Source: Nannochloropsis salina CCMP1776
Lineage: Eukaryota > Sar > Eustigmatophyceae > Eustigmatales > Monodopsidaceae
Direction of reading: 5' to 3'
NCBI GenBank assembly: GCA_004565275.1
Contig: SDOX01000001.1
Coordinates: 620,001 to 684,000 of the forward strand
DNA: 64,000 bases
The notes under the pieces are model-generated. The model was not told the DNA's origin and ran no database searches. It was given only the letters and a program-made list of their open reading frames with translations. The position numbers and the translations under genes are program-made. Below, piece after piece: positions 54,832 to 64,000 of this stretch (position 1 is the stretch's first letter; the number at the start of each line of letters is the position of its first letter).

Positions 54832-57021
54832 ATGTTGTCTCGTTTTACCTCGTCGGCCAAGGGCCTTTCGGTACGTGCATCACTTTTCTCCTTGACGGAG
54901 GGCGCTCATCCCTTGTCTTATCCCCTGTGCGTCCTTCCCGGTGCTCTTTGGGAGTGTCGGAGTCGCTTACACCGCATGCATTCACAATTTTCTACTATGC
55001 AGCCCTCGGCAATGTTCCGAATCGGCAGCCAGGCGGGAGCTGTTCGCAACCTGACACGAACTGGCGCTGCGCAAAAGGCACAGAAGGATTTAGGTGATAT
55101 TATCGGCATTGATTTAGGCACGACAAATTCTTGTGTTGCCATCATGGAAGGGCGTACACCTCGTGTCATTGAAAATGCTGAGGGCGCGCGAACGACGCCC
55201 TCTGTAGTGGCATTTGCGAATGACGGCCAGCGCTTGGTGGGATTACCTGCGAAGCGTCAGGCTGTCACCAACCCCGAGAACACCTTGTACGCCGTGAAGC
55301 GTCTGATCGGCAGGAAATTCACGGACAAGGAAGTGCAGAACGTGAAAAAGCTAGTACCGTACAAGATTATCAAGGCCGACAGCTCAGAGGACGCGTGGGT
55401 GGAGGCGGGAGGGAAGCGCCTCTCCCCGTCGCAGGTGGGCTCGATGGTGTTGGGCAAGATGAAGGAGACGGCGGAAGGATTTCTAGGGCGGCCCATTACC
55501 AAGGCGGTAGTCACTGTGCCAGCGTATTTCAACGACTCTCAGCGACAAGCGACCAAGGATGCCGGACGCATAGCTGGGCTGGACGTGCAGAGGATCATCA
55601 ACGAGCCCACGGCGGCGGCATTAGCCTACGGTCTGGACAAAGCGGAAGGAAAGCTGATCTCGGTGTTCGATTTGGGGGGAGGCACCTTCGACGTGTCGAT
55701 ATTGGAGATCTCCGGCGGCGTGTTTGAAGTGAAGGCGACAAATGGGGACACCATGCTGGGGGGGGAGGATTTCGACGAGGAGCTTTTGAAGCACCTGGCG
55801 GCCGAGTTCCGCAAGGACTCGGGGATCGACCTTTCCAAAGACAGGCTGGCCATGCAGCGCTTGCGGGAGGCGGCAGAGAAGGCAAAGCGGGAGCTGGACG
55901 GCCTGGCTCAGACGGAAGTGTCGCTTCCTTTTATCACGGCGGACCAAACAGGTCCCAAGCACTTGAATGTGAAGGTGTCGCGGGCGCAATTTGAGAAACT
56001 TGTGGATTCCTTGGTCCAGCGCACCATCCAACCCTGCAAGAACTGCCTGAAGGACGCCTCCGTGGATAAGAAGGACATCAACGAGGTCCTCCTGGTGGGG
56101 GGCATGACCCGGATGCCCAAGGTGCAGAGTGTAGTGGAGGACTTCTTCGGACGCAAGCCCAGCAAGGGCGTGAATCCGGACGAGGTGGTGGCCATGGGCG
56201 CGGCCATCCAAGGAGGCGTCCTCCGGGGGGACGTGAAGGACGTGCTGCTCCTGGACGTGACCCCGCTCTCCCTGGGCATCGAGACATTGGGCGGGATGTT
56301 CACGCGGCTGATCAATCGAAACACGACAATTCCGACCAAAAAGGGGCAGGTCTTTTCTACGGCGGCAGACAATCAGTCCCAGGTGCAAATCAAGGTGCTG
56401 CAAGGAGAGCGGGAACTGGCCGCGGACAACAAGTTGCTGGGTTCTTTTGACTTGGTCGGCATTCCTCCCGCCCCTCGCGGCCTTCCCCAAATCGACGTGA
56501 CCTTCGACATCGATGCAGACGGAATCATGCACGTCTCGGCGAAGGACAAGGGCACAGGGAAGGAACAGGCCATTGTCATCCAGTCGAGTGGTGGCCTGAA
56601 CGAGGATGAGATCCAGAACATGGTGAAGGACGCGGAGGCGCACAAGGCGGCGGACGAGGAGAGGAAGAAGCTGATAGAGGCCCGAAATGAGGCCGATTCG
56701 TTAGTCTACAGCACCGAAAAATCTTTGACCGAACATGGCGCGAAGCTGAGCGACGAAGTCAAGGATGAGATTCAAAACACCATTGCAGAAGCAAAGAAGG
56801 CATTGGAAGGGGAGGACGCCGAATTGTTGCAGGAGAAGGTCAAGGCTTTGCAACAAGCCGCTTTGAAGATCGGAGAGGCCATCTATGGAAAGGGAGGGGC
56901 GGGAGCAGGGGGGCCGACGGGGGAAGGTGGCGAAGGGGCCACAGGGGCAGGAGACAAGGAGAATGTGCAGGACGCAGAGTTCAAAGAGAAAGACGAGGGG
57001 GCGGGAGCAGGGAAGAAATGA
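54832..57021 (+). CDS. HSPA9: Mitochondrial Hsp70 (DnaK family)
   Basis: An intronless 729-residue chaperone. A leader of about 85 residues, rich in Arg, Ser and Leu and free of acidic stretches, precedes the ATPase domain, which opens with [12 protein letters not shown] at about 92. The DnaK-type landmarks [57 protein letters not shown] and [14 protein letters not shown] are all present. Substrate-binding and lid domains follow. The C-terminus is a Gly/Glu/Lys-rich tail without the EEVD of cytosolic Hsp70. [14 protein letters not shown] and the leader point to the mitochondrial matrix form, which drives protein import and folding with a J-protein and GrpE. Later in-frame Met codons at residues 49, 56 and 61 could also start a shorter leader. 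Confidence 0.95.
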   Translation: MLSRFTSSAKGLSVRASLFSLTEGAHPLSYPLCVLPGALWECRSRLHRMHSQFSTMQPSAMFRIGSQAGAVRNLTRTGAAQKAQKDLGDIIGIDLGTTNSCVAIMEGRTPRVIENAEGARTTPSVVAFANDGQRLVGLPAKRQAVTNPENTLYAVKRLIGRKFTDKEVQNVKKLVPYKIIKADSSEDAWVEAGGKRLSPSQVGSMVLGKMKETAEGFLGRPITKAVVTVPAYFNDSQRQATKDAGRIAGLDVQRIINEPTAAALAYGLDKAEGKLISVFDLGGGTFDVSILEISGGVFEVKATNGDTMLGGEDFDEELLKHLAAEFRKDSGIDLSKDRLAMQRLREAAEKAKRELDGLAQTEVSLPFITADQTGPKHLNVKVSRAQFEKLVDSLVQRTIQPCKNCLKDASVDKKDINEVLLVGGMTRMPKVQSVVEDFFGRKPSKGVNPDEVVAMGAAIQGGVLRGDVKDVLLLDVTPLSLGIETLGGMFTRLINRNTTIPTKKGQVFSTAADNQSQVQIKVLQGERELAADNKLLGSFDLVGIPPAPRGLPQIDVTFDIDADGIMHVSAKDKGTGKEQAIVIQSSGGLNEDEIQNMVKDAEAHKAADEERKKLIEARNEADSLVYSTEKSLTEHGAKLSDEVKDEIQNTIAEAKKALEGEDAELLQEKVKALQQAALKIGEAIYGKGGAGAGGPTGEGGEGATGAGDKENVQDAEFKEKDEGAGAGKK

Positions 57022-57912
57022 TGAAAGGGATGGGGGGGTAGCTTGCTGGAGAAGGACACCAGGAGAGGTGATGCTATCGGTTTGAGAAAGGTTTCACCAA
57101 CTATTGTCCAGCAATGTTGGTTGAGCAAATCAATTTTGAGTCGTGTGAGTTAGAGAAGAGGTAACGCAACATCGTAACGCCTGCAAAACAAGTCATCGAA
57201 TCGAGGAAGAGGTATGCTTGAAAATCAGGGTGCTCACGAAAAGTCTTAATACGGGCACACGAAATCCACGCCTCTATGCAGGTGCACTCTTGCTCAAGCT
57301 TCAAGAAGATAGAGTGAGTTCGATATGCTTGCTTTATCGAAGAAGACGGGATAGAATGACTCGACGAGTGCACCATCAAGTTCTAGTTTCTATGCTTTTG
57401 TCGCCCTGCCTCCAGCAAGAAAAGCCTCGCATCGGGAAAAAAAAATAGCTACGGATTGGCAAGGGACCAAAAGTCCGTCAGACCGCTCACAAATGTGTCG
57501 ACCATGTCTACTATTCTGCTTTCGTCACTTTCCCTTGGTCTTGTGTGTTATGTTATGTGCTTTGCGTTGGCGTGTATCTCCGATCCTTTTCCTTGGAATG
57601 GGCGAGCAGGGGAAGAGGAGCTCACTTAAGCCGTCTACATGTTCGGCTGGCTTTCCAATCCTGTAGGCGTGAGCGTTGCCTGTCAGGTAGTTTGCATATG
57701 TTACTATTACTCTCATTTTGGATATCATGTCCTGAGAGCCAAACCTGTATTTGCTGGTACAGGCCAACCCAGGGCACTGACATGCGGTTTGGTGGATAGG
57801 GCGTCGATGCCCGTCGTCATCTTCACATTCCTCAGATTGCATTCCCTCGTGCACACACCGACACATATTTCTATTACTGGACGTACAACACAGGAGTAGC
57901 TGCCAGCAAAGG
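57022..57912. other. Intergenic downstream of mitochondrial Hsp70
   Basis: About 890 bp. It may hold an unrecognised 5' exon of the small membrane protein that follows, for example near 57639-57662 (MFGWLSNP before a GTAGGC donor), but this is not supported strongly. Nothing else is seen. Confidence 0.4.
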
Positions 57913-58518
57913 ATGGGTGGTGGCCGGTGGTTCTATTTCCCGACGCATATCTGGACCCCATCCGGTGGATGGTTTCCAAACCCGAAAAACTGGCGTGCCA
58001 ACACCTTACTGGTCCTGGGCGGCATCGGAGTGGCTGCTTTCTCGACTTTCTCCCTGTCAGCATCCTTAGAGGTGAGTCGGTGATGGTGGTAGGATACTTG
58101 GGGGGAAGCGGCCAGACGTGAGGCTTCTAAAATGCGAAGGTTTCCTGGAAGCGCACGGAAGACCTTGTCTCGGTCACCTGTTTTACGACAAAGTCCGCGG
58201 ATGTCGTTGCGAAAGGAAGACTGAATGCGTTGAGAGGAACATTATGGCTTCGCAGCAATGCTAAGACGGTGTCGCGTCGCAAGAAATGGAGGAATATGTA
58301 GAAATTGGGCGTGCGCTGGCAGTTTTGAAAGAGCAGAGAGAGACTGTAATGATATCAAATCTATATCCACTGCCCAGCCGTAAGTCGCCTCCTTTACGAG
58401 ACTAATACTTTCTACAACCACATGGGCACATACACAGCGGCGGCCCATCGCTCCTGCATGGCACATTCCCTCCCAGTCATGGTGCAAGCACGCTGCAGAG
58501 GATGACAAATCCTTGTGA
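57913..58518 (+). CDS. Small spliced inner-membrane protein, complex I accessory-subunit-like
   Basis: Two short exons, 57913-58071 and 58438-58518, joined by GTGAGT...TACACAG in phase, give 79 residues. Neither exon makes a long ORF, so standard ORF calling misses it. The protein has MGGGRWFYFPTHIWTPSGGW, then FPNPKNWRANT, one membrane span (LLVLGGIGVAAFSTFSLSA), ERRPIAP and the end HIPSQSWCKH. From memory this W(T/S)P(S/T)GGW...NP..W..NT plus span plus RRP...IPSQ.WCK pattern is that of a small accessory subunit of plant and algal mitochondrial complex I (Arabidopsis At2g31490-type). I hold that name loosely. The clean splice joining two conserved-looking blocks argues for a real gene. A further 5' exon is possible. 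Confidence 0.68.
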
Positions 58519-60232
58519 GGGGGACAAAGGCGATTACTCTTGTCGTGAGGGCTTGTTTTTAGGGATTGTTCGAGCTCAAGAGATGCGTACACGGGACGAT
58601 GGCACGACTTAGGCGTGATTGCGACGCTCTCGTATCCCATCAGACCTGGTGTCGCATGGATTGTGAGGAGTGAGGGCCCCTCATGTATGTCAAGTTATTG
58701 TTTTAAGCGAGCGAGTGCAGAAGAAGAATATTTGGGACGCTGTTTCTGTTGATACCCCGGTTTAACCCATGCTTAAATTGAATTACTTTTCCATAATCGT
58801 ACATCAACTATTGGGTTATAAAGGTTGAGTACGAGGAATCTCCCATCACAAGGAGTTGTCATGACGACTGCAGCTGGCGACTCTACGATGTGAAGCAGGC
58901 TTTCACACCATATGCTTTGCCATATACCTGCTCGTAGGCACCTTGTGCTCATGGCACGCGTCCAGGGGACTGCAAGTAAGCACCTATGGCGCGGGAAGGG
59001 AAGGAATCAAGGAACAGAAAAACAAGGCCTCAAAATTTCAAAAGACTGTCCATGACATGACCGCGCAGCAAATTTGTTCTCCTTATAAGCAAATGATTTC
59101 TGCTGCTTCATTTGCGCCTGTAGGACAAGATAAACCAAGGAGTATGTACCGTCTCTGCTGCATTATTTGCGCCTATAGGACTAAATAAATCAAGGAGTAT
59201 GTACTGTCCCTGCTCCACCATTCGCACCTGTAGTACTAGATAAACCAAGGAGTATGTACCGTCTCAGCTGCATCATTTGCGCCTGTGGGACTAGATAAAC
59301 CAAGGAGTATGTGCCGTCTCCGCCCCTATCCAACCTCCTGACCCCTTACTTTTCATCACGAATACACCTTTGTGCACAAGCGCATTCATCCTTGGAGCCC
59401 CTGCAACGATAAGCACCAGCTTGTATTAAAAAAATAGCTTGGTCAGTGGATCAGTCAAAAAGGACAACGAGGGCTCAGATGCCGGCTTACGATGCCTGCC
59501 CGCGTGCAAACGAGCGACACGTTATCTTCTGCTCGTTGAGGGCCTGAAGAAGCTAGTTGGAGGTGTGTGTCGTCAAGAGCCTGCAAATCTAAATGGAGCC
59601 TTGAAATGTCGAGTGCCTAACATGCTGCGTATCAATGGGAAAAGAGGACCGACGCAGTTGTTGTACTGTTTTTCTTAGGTGGAAATTCCCTGGTCCTTGT
59701 TCTGAACATTTACGTGATGGCAAGCTCATACGCACGCTCTCTCTCATACTTTCAATCCAAAGCACAGCCGTTTAAGACACGGGTCTCGCCTAAGGAATTA
59801 TCCTGTCACGAACAATCCAGCCGTCTAATTGAGGAGGCTTTAATCATCTTGTGAGTTGTAGAGCACGCTTGCCTTACCCTAGGGTGTTAGGCCCGTTGAC
59901 GTCTATCGCGACCTGCATCTCCAACAGCCGGACGCCAGGGACCAGTCCTGCGTTTGGTATAGAGGGATTGCCATAGCGAACAGCATCGATTGCTTCTGAC
60001 CGCCGCAAAACTGTGTCGTACGACCCCGTAGTTTGTCGGGGGATTGATGCAATCATACATCCAGTATGCTCCTGCAGAGTCTTGCTTATACACGCAACTC
60101 TCCTGCGATTTAGTACTACAAGGAAATGATGCGTGATTGCCAAACTCCCCCCTCTTGGACACAAACACATCTCTTCATCCGTTCTCGATCCAACTCTCCC
60201 TCCCTCCCTCTCGAGCAGACTCTCCCGCGATT
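58519..60232. other. Intergenic with a 55-bp tandem repeat
   Basis: About 1.7 kb. Besides the tandem repeat at 59096-59325 nothing is recognised. Short ORFs lack motifs. Confidence 0.5.
59096..59325 (+). repeat. Tandem repeat, 55-bp unit, about four copies
   Basis: The phrase ACCAAGGAGTATGTACCGTC recurs with its AAGG at 59137, 59192, 59247 and 59302, exactly 55 bp apart. Each is preceded by a TTGCGCCTGTAGGACTA-like segment. Copies differ by a few bases, so the array is not very recent. The unit length is not a multiple of three. Confidence 0.85.
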
Positions 60233-61595
60233 ATGTTGTTCCGGTCCGGAGCTCGAATACTTGGCGCCCTTCGTCAGAGTCGCTGCAGGCTCCAGTCGAC
60301 ATTTTCTCAGCACTCTTCGTCCTCCTCCGCCATGTCCCCTCCTTCTTCGCCCCCCTCCGAGGAGTCGGAGGCCACCACCGACCCTATCCTCGTGGAGCGC
60401 CGCGCTCTCGCCGGGACCAAGGGCGGGTATTTGCTCGTCACCTTAAATCGGCCCCGACACTCGAACGCCATGAACAACGCCACCCTTCAGGAGCTTCAGG
60501 CAGTCTTTGACCGGCTCCCCGCCGACAAGTGGGTGCGCGCCGTGGTTTTGACGGGCGCGGGCCACGCCTTTTGCGGCGGCCACGACCTCTACCAGATGCA
60601 CGACTCCCAGGGAGACAAGCAGTACTTCGAACGCATGTTCGCACGCTGCTCCCGCTTCATGCTCTCCATCCAGCGTGTTCCTCAGCCAGTGCTGGCGGCA
60701 GTCAATGGACTGGCCACAGGGGCAGGTAGGGATGGAGGTAGGGAGGGAGGAAGTGGTCCCGGGGCCTCGGCCGCCAGGCTCCCGCTTCGACAGTCGAACG
60801 ACCGGAGAGCGAGGAATCTCCATCCTTACGCGATCCCTCCCTCCCTCCCATCCTCCCTCCCTTTCCCCAGGCTGCCAGCTGGTCGCTGCCTGTGACTTGG
60901 CGATCGCCTCCTCCCACGCCCAATTTGCCACCTCCGGCGTCAAACTCGGCCTTTTTTGCGCCACCCCCAGCGTGCCTCTAAGCCGAAATCTCTCCCGAAA
61001 ACGGGCATTTGAAATGCTAGTTACTGGGAAGTACATCCAGGCAGAAAAGGCTCTGGACTGGGGGCTGGTGAACTCTGTGTGTGCACACGAGGAGCTTGAG
61101 GCGACGGTGCTGCGTCTGGTGACAGAGATAGCCCAAAACCCGCCCGTGGCGATCTCGATGGGAAAACGATTGTTCTATTCGCAGCTGGAGAAATCTTCGA
61201 TAGCGGGGGCATGTGCGTGGATGGGGGGGGGAGGGAGAATAAGGGGGTCAGGATGGCGATGGTCATCAAGTGGTGTGATACCATGGTGTAGCGTTGTGTC
61301 GCTCACTCTTTCTACTCCTCTTTCTCAAATCATAACACGCTTGTTTCCGCGCTTATTTAGACGATATGGCCGATTATGTGATGAGGTACGTAGTAAAACC
61401 ATCCATAAATGCCGCTCCTCTGTCGACCCGTGCTTTTGTATGTAACTTTGTGTGTTGTCTCAGCACTGCCGGGATCACCCCGTCACTGCCTCATTGCGCC
61501 TCTGATAACATCACAGCACCAACATGACGGAAGCCGACACGGAAGAAGGTATAGCGGCCTTTGTAGAAAAGCGACCACCAACTTGGAATTTATGA
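60233..61595 (+). CDS. ECHDC3: Mitochondrial enoyl-CoA hydratase-domain protein (ECHDC3-like)
   Basis: Four exons, 60233-60725, 60871-61212, 61361-61385 and 61517-61595, join in phase to 312 residues. The start is ATG 60233, giving MLFRSGARILGALRQSRCRL, an Arg-rich amphipathic mitochondrial presequence followed by a Ser/Pro linker. The crotonase fold shows LNRPRHSNAMN, VVLTGAGHAFCGGHDL (first oxyanion-hole strand), NGLATGAGCQLVAACDLAIAS (second) and GLVNSV. The C-terminal EEGIAAFVEKRPPTW is characteristic of the family and sits on the last small exon. ECHDC3-type proteins are mitochondrial crotonase homologues linked to lipid metabolism, with no firmly established reaction. The usual catalytic Glu of true enoyl-CoA hydratases is not obvious, so hydratase activity should not be assumed. 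Exon 3 is only 25 bp. Confidence 0.9.
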
Positions 61596-62113
61596 AAAAA
61601 AAATGAATTCAGTATCGAATGGTGGATTGTAAGCACTCATGCCAAGAAGAGACTGTACCAAGAAAAAGAGGAAGTGTCATATTGCCATGTGGATAATAGA
61701 AACATGATCTGAAGCACGCAAAATTTTGCTCCGAAAAGAAATAAGCCAACATTACCGAACGTGCGCGCTTGTGTACAAATGTACCGTCTTTAGCGTCGCC
61801 ACAGTTGTTGTAAGTGCTGAGTGTTTCCACTGGCTGGTCGCAGAGAAGTATACCCGGAGATTGCCTACTCATTGCCGGGTTCCTGCGTATTAGATCCAAA
61901 TCCAATTTCATTTTTTGATTCATGGCGGTATTCCCACACTAATGACAGATCGCATTGAAGCCAAAGCCGACATTCATTGCCTTGTTGACATGCAGTGGTC
62001 GTAAGTCTCTCCAGTGGCGTCAAGATCTCCCCTCCTCAGGGGAGATAGGAATCATCGCCCCAACCAGAATTTCCTCTCCCCTAGTATGCAACGCTGCCTT
62101 GTTCGGCACCATT
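61596..62113. other. Intergenic upstream of the PPR gene
   Basis: About 520 bp. The PPR reading frame is open from about 61946 without an ATG, so an unrecognised 5' exon is possible here. A minus-strand ORF at 61609-61923 shows no motif. Confidence 0.4.
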
Positions 62114-64000
62114 ATGGAGTCAAGTTATTGCTGCGACGTACTGCAAAAGTTTCCTCTTGCCCCGGCTTATCCCGTGGCTGGCATGTCTCTTCTCCAGCCT
62201 ACCCCCCCCCCCTCCTTGGGGACATATAAGCGTGCCTATTTTTCATCCACTCCTTTAGCACTGGGAGGTACTCCCCCACATGCGCCAGAGGCCAATTTAG
62301 ACGCTTTGGAGGTATTGAAAAAGCAAAAAAATGCCGTGAGCTCCTTGGCCTGGCTGCGAAGTATCGGAAACGCTCTAAGTCCCGAAGCGTATTACAAGGT
62401 CTTGGAGATCAGTCGGGAGGCATGCGACGCACACAGCGCATTGGGGGTTCTAAGCCTTATGAAAAGCCAACGGCAACATCTGGACGAAAAAGCGTGCACC
62501 ATCGCAATTGAAGTGTGTGCGCGGGCGGGGGATATAGACAACGCAGAGCGGGTATTGAGCGAGATGAAGGCTTCAGGTCTGAAATGCTCCCCAGTAAATT
62601 ACCACTATATAATACATGCCTGTCGGCGTCAAAGAAATGGAACCAAGGCCTTACATATGCTGGATACCATGGCAATCGATGGCCTGGCGCCAGACCGTAA
62701 GGCGTACATGCACGTGCTTGGGGCTTGTGGCGCCCAAAGTCTCATGTCTGAGGCAGAGAGGCTGCTGCACAGGATAACAAATGGAGACTTGAAAGGGAGC
62801 GTTGACGTGGACCAAGAGCTCTGCTCTTCTCTAGTCGTGGGGGCCGCAGAGAATGGGCGCCGGAAGGGTTGGGCAGGAAGCTGGAGGGCCTGGGAGGTGG
62901 TGAGGGAGCACAGGACCGGCTTGACAGCGATCGCATTCAAAGCCCTCCGAAGCTCTCTGACACGGACGGGGCAGTATGAGCGTCTTCTCGACCTATGTCG
63001 TGATCTGCAAGGTGCATTGGACTCGAGCGGGAGGTCCCAAGGACTCTCTACAGCCTCGCAGTCGGCCGAGGACGTGGCTACTACTGGCATCGAGGCTTGC
63101 CTCCAGCTGGAGGACCACGCCGAGCTGAATAAGTGCGTGCAGAAACGGTTAAGACAAGGCGCTTTTCACGCAAGCGTCTATCAAGAAGCTCTAAGTGCAT
63201 GGCTGGCCTTAGGCCGGTGGGACGAGATGCTTCGCCTCTATCGAGACGGACAGGAGGGCGAGGCCTGGGAGGACGACTACTTGCTCCTAAGCATCATGGC
63301 CACAGGAGCGGCGCGTCTATCTAACACACCCATGGAAGACTCCGTCCCCTTTTTGATGGATATGGAGCGTCGAGGGTGGATAGCGGGGATGTCGGAATCC
63401 CCTTCCTTGCCTGCGTCCTCCATTTCCCCCTTCGCGCGCTCCCTATTGGCACGGGATTGGAACACATCTCCGAGACAGAGGCAGACGGGCGAAAAGGTAG
63501 CAAGGGGCGGTAGTTTAAGACACGATTATGAGTCGAAGCCCGTCCATGTTATTGTGGCCTTGGAGATGCTCAGGCGCGCGGAGTCGAGGCGGTGGCGGGA
63601 GTCGCTGCAGGTGCTGAGGAGGCTGTGCGAGTGTGCCGGGCGGCTTGAGGCAAAGGGAGTTGGCGTATCGGCCTTGGAACGTGCCATGCCGGCCTTCGAG
63701 CGTGTGATCAGTGCTGCTGTCAAAGCTGGCAATTTAGAGGCTGCCAAAGATTTGTTAAAAGGTCTTGAGGCTCGCGGCGTGTGCCCGTCGCCGCGGTCCT
63801 ACAACGCGCTTCTGTACGAATACGCCCGGACTGGGCAGGTTTCCGATGCACAGACCTTGTTCGAGGCCATGTGTGCGGCGGGAAAGGGGAGGCACGAGGA
63901 CAATGCCGCAGGCGGTGCATTTCATGGTCCTGTGCCTAGTCGGGTGAACTACAACACTATGCTGCTGGTCTTGGCCAAGACGGGGGCCTTCGAGGACGCG
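62114..64000 (+). CDS. Pentatricopeptide repeat protein, 5' part
   Basis: The frame is open from about 61946 to the window end, so the 3' end is missing. The first ATG is at 62114; the next, at 62183, gives MSLLQPTPPP and leads into KRAYFSST, which looks like the end of a mitochondrial presequence. PPR motifs of about 35 residues are visible, for example CTIAIEVCARAGDIDNAERVL, YHYIIHACRRQRNGTKALHML, FERVISAAVKAGNLEAAKDLL and YNALLYEYARTGQVSDAQTLF. Between the first and last groups lies a less regular helical stretch with a Ser/Arg-rich insert at about 63420-63530. PPR proteins bind organellar RNA, one base per repeat, for processing, stability or editing. The RNA target cannot be read with confidence from this partial copy. 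Confidence 0.83.
   Translation, partial: MESSYCCDVLQKFPLAPAYPVAGMSLLQPTPPPSLGTYKRAYFSSTPLALGGTPPHAPEANLDALEVLKKQKNAVSSLAWLRSIGNALSPEAYYKVLEISREACDAHSALGVLSLMKSQRQHLDEKACTIAIEVCARAGDIDNAERVLSEMKASGLKCSPVNYHYIIHACRRQRNGTKALHMLDTMAIDGLAPDRKAYMHVLGACGAQSLMSEAERLLHRITNGDLKGSVDVDQELCSSLVVGAAENGRRKGWAGSWRAWEVVREHRTGLTAIAFKALRSSLTRTGQYERLLDLCRDLQGALDSSGRSQGLSTASQSAEDVATTGIEACLQLEDHAELNKCVQKRLRQGAFHASVYQEALSAWLALGRWDEMLRLYRDGQEGEAWEDDYLLLSIMATGAARLSNTPMEDSVPFLMDMERRGWIAGMSESPSLPASSISPFARSLLARDWNTSPRQRQTGEKVARGGSLRHDYESKPVHVIVALEMLRRAESRRWRESLQVLRRLCECAGRLEAKGVGVSALERAMPAFERVISAAVKAGNLEAAKDLLKGLEARGVCPSPRSYNALLYEYARTGQVSDAQTLFEAMCAAGKGRHEDNAAGGAFHGPVPSRVNYNTMLLVLAKTGAFEDA

Noticed and set aside
54832-57021. 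Cytosolic or plastid Hsp70
   Set aside because: No EEVD end, a basic leader and DnaK-type motifs fit the mitochondrial form better.
59096-59325. CRISPR-like array
   Set aside because: Copies are directly adjacent with no spacers, and the genome is eukaryotic.
61609-61923. Minus-strand ORF of 104 codons
   Set aside because: No family motif, AT-rich codon use unlike its neighbours, and it overlaps the probable 5' region of the PPR gene.
1-64000. tRNA or rRNA genes
   Set aside because: No stretch with a convincing T-arm and cloverleaf pairing was found by eye; a covariance search would be decisive.

Overview
This window is nuclear DNA of a eukaryote with compact genes. Several genes carry short spliceosomal introns (GT...AG, roughly 80 to 320 bp) and others have none. 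The gene content includes a cohesin kleisin, a gamma-tubulin complex protein, mitochondrial Hsp70, a PPR protein, a golgin, a U3 snoRNP protein, L-aspartate oxidase and an animal-FAS-like giant polyketide synthase. Together these suggest a photosynthetic stramenopile, and a eustigmatophyte alga (Nannochloropsis/Microchloropsis type) is my best guess. That assignment is an inference from gene content and style, not a measured match.

Layout. 1-17.3 kb holds housekeeping genes: the 3' end of an RRP9/U3-55K WD40 protein (+), an FGGY sugar kinase (-), an ARM-plus-coiled-coil protein (-), gamma-tubulin complex protein GCP2 (+), an intronless membrane-anchored SDR (+) and a tail-anchored golgin (-). 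18.1-19.8 kb holds a decayed hAT-type DNA transposon. 21.8-31.4 kb is one five-exon gene for a roughly 3000-residue highly reducing type I PKS (KS-AT-DH-psiMT-psiKR-ER-KR-ACP-reductase). It is divergent from an ABCG half-transporter at 32.3-34.1 kb. A SNF2/PHD chromatin remodeller follows (-). Two tandem multi-exon SDR genes at 39.2-43.9 kb are paralogous to the intronless SDR at 12 kb. A membrane-anchored SAM methyltransferase (-) lies at 44.9-46.0 kb. From 48 kb onward come a RAD21/SCC1 cohesin subunit, L-aspartate oxidase, mitochondrial Hsp70, a tiny two-exon mitochondrial-membrane protein with no long ORF, a four-exon ECHDC3-like enoyl-CoA hydratase and the start of a PPR protein that runs off the window.

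How the genes may work together. The most interesting unit is the stretch from about 21.8 to 46.0 kb, plus the SDR at 12 kb. It combines a fully reducing, reductase-terminated PKS, a lipid/wax-type ABCG exporter sharing its upstream region, three related SDR9C-like oxidoreductases and a methyltransferase. This is what one would expect of a locus making and exporting a long-chain reduced lipid (fatty aldehyde, alcohol, diol or hydroxy acid). Eustigmatophytes are known for long-chain alkyl diols, hydroxy fatty acids and algaenan, so this is a testable candidate locus. The link between these genes is inference from proximity and chemistry only.

Exon joins were worked out by hand from splice consensus, reading phase and alignment of the paralogues with each other. 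The first three exons of the PKS are the least certain. No tRNA, rRNA or CRISPR array was recognised.
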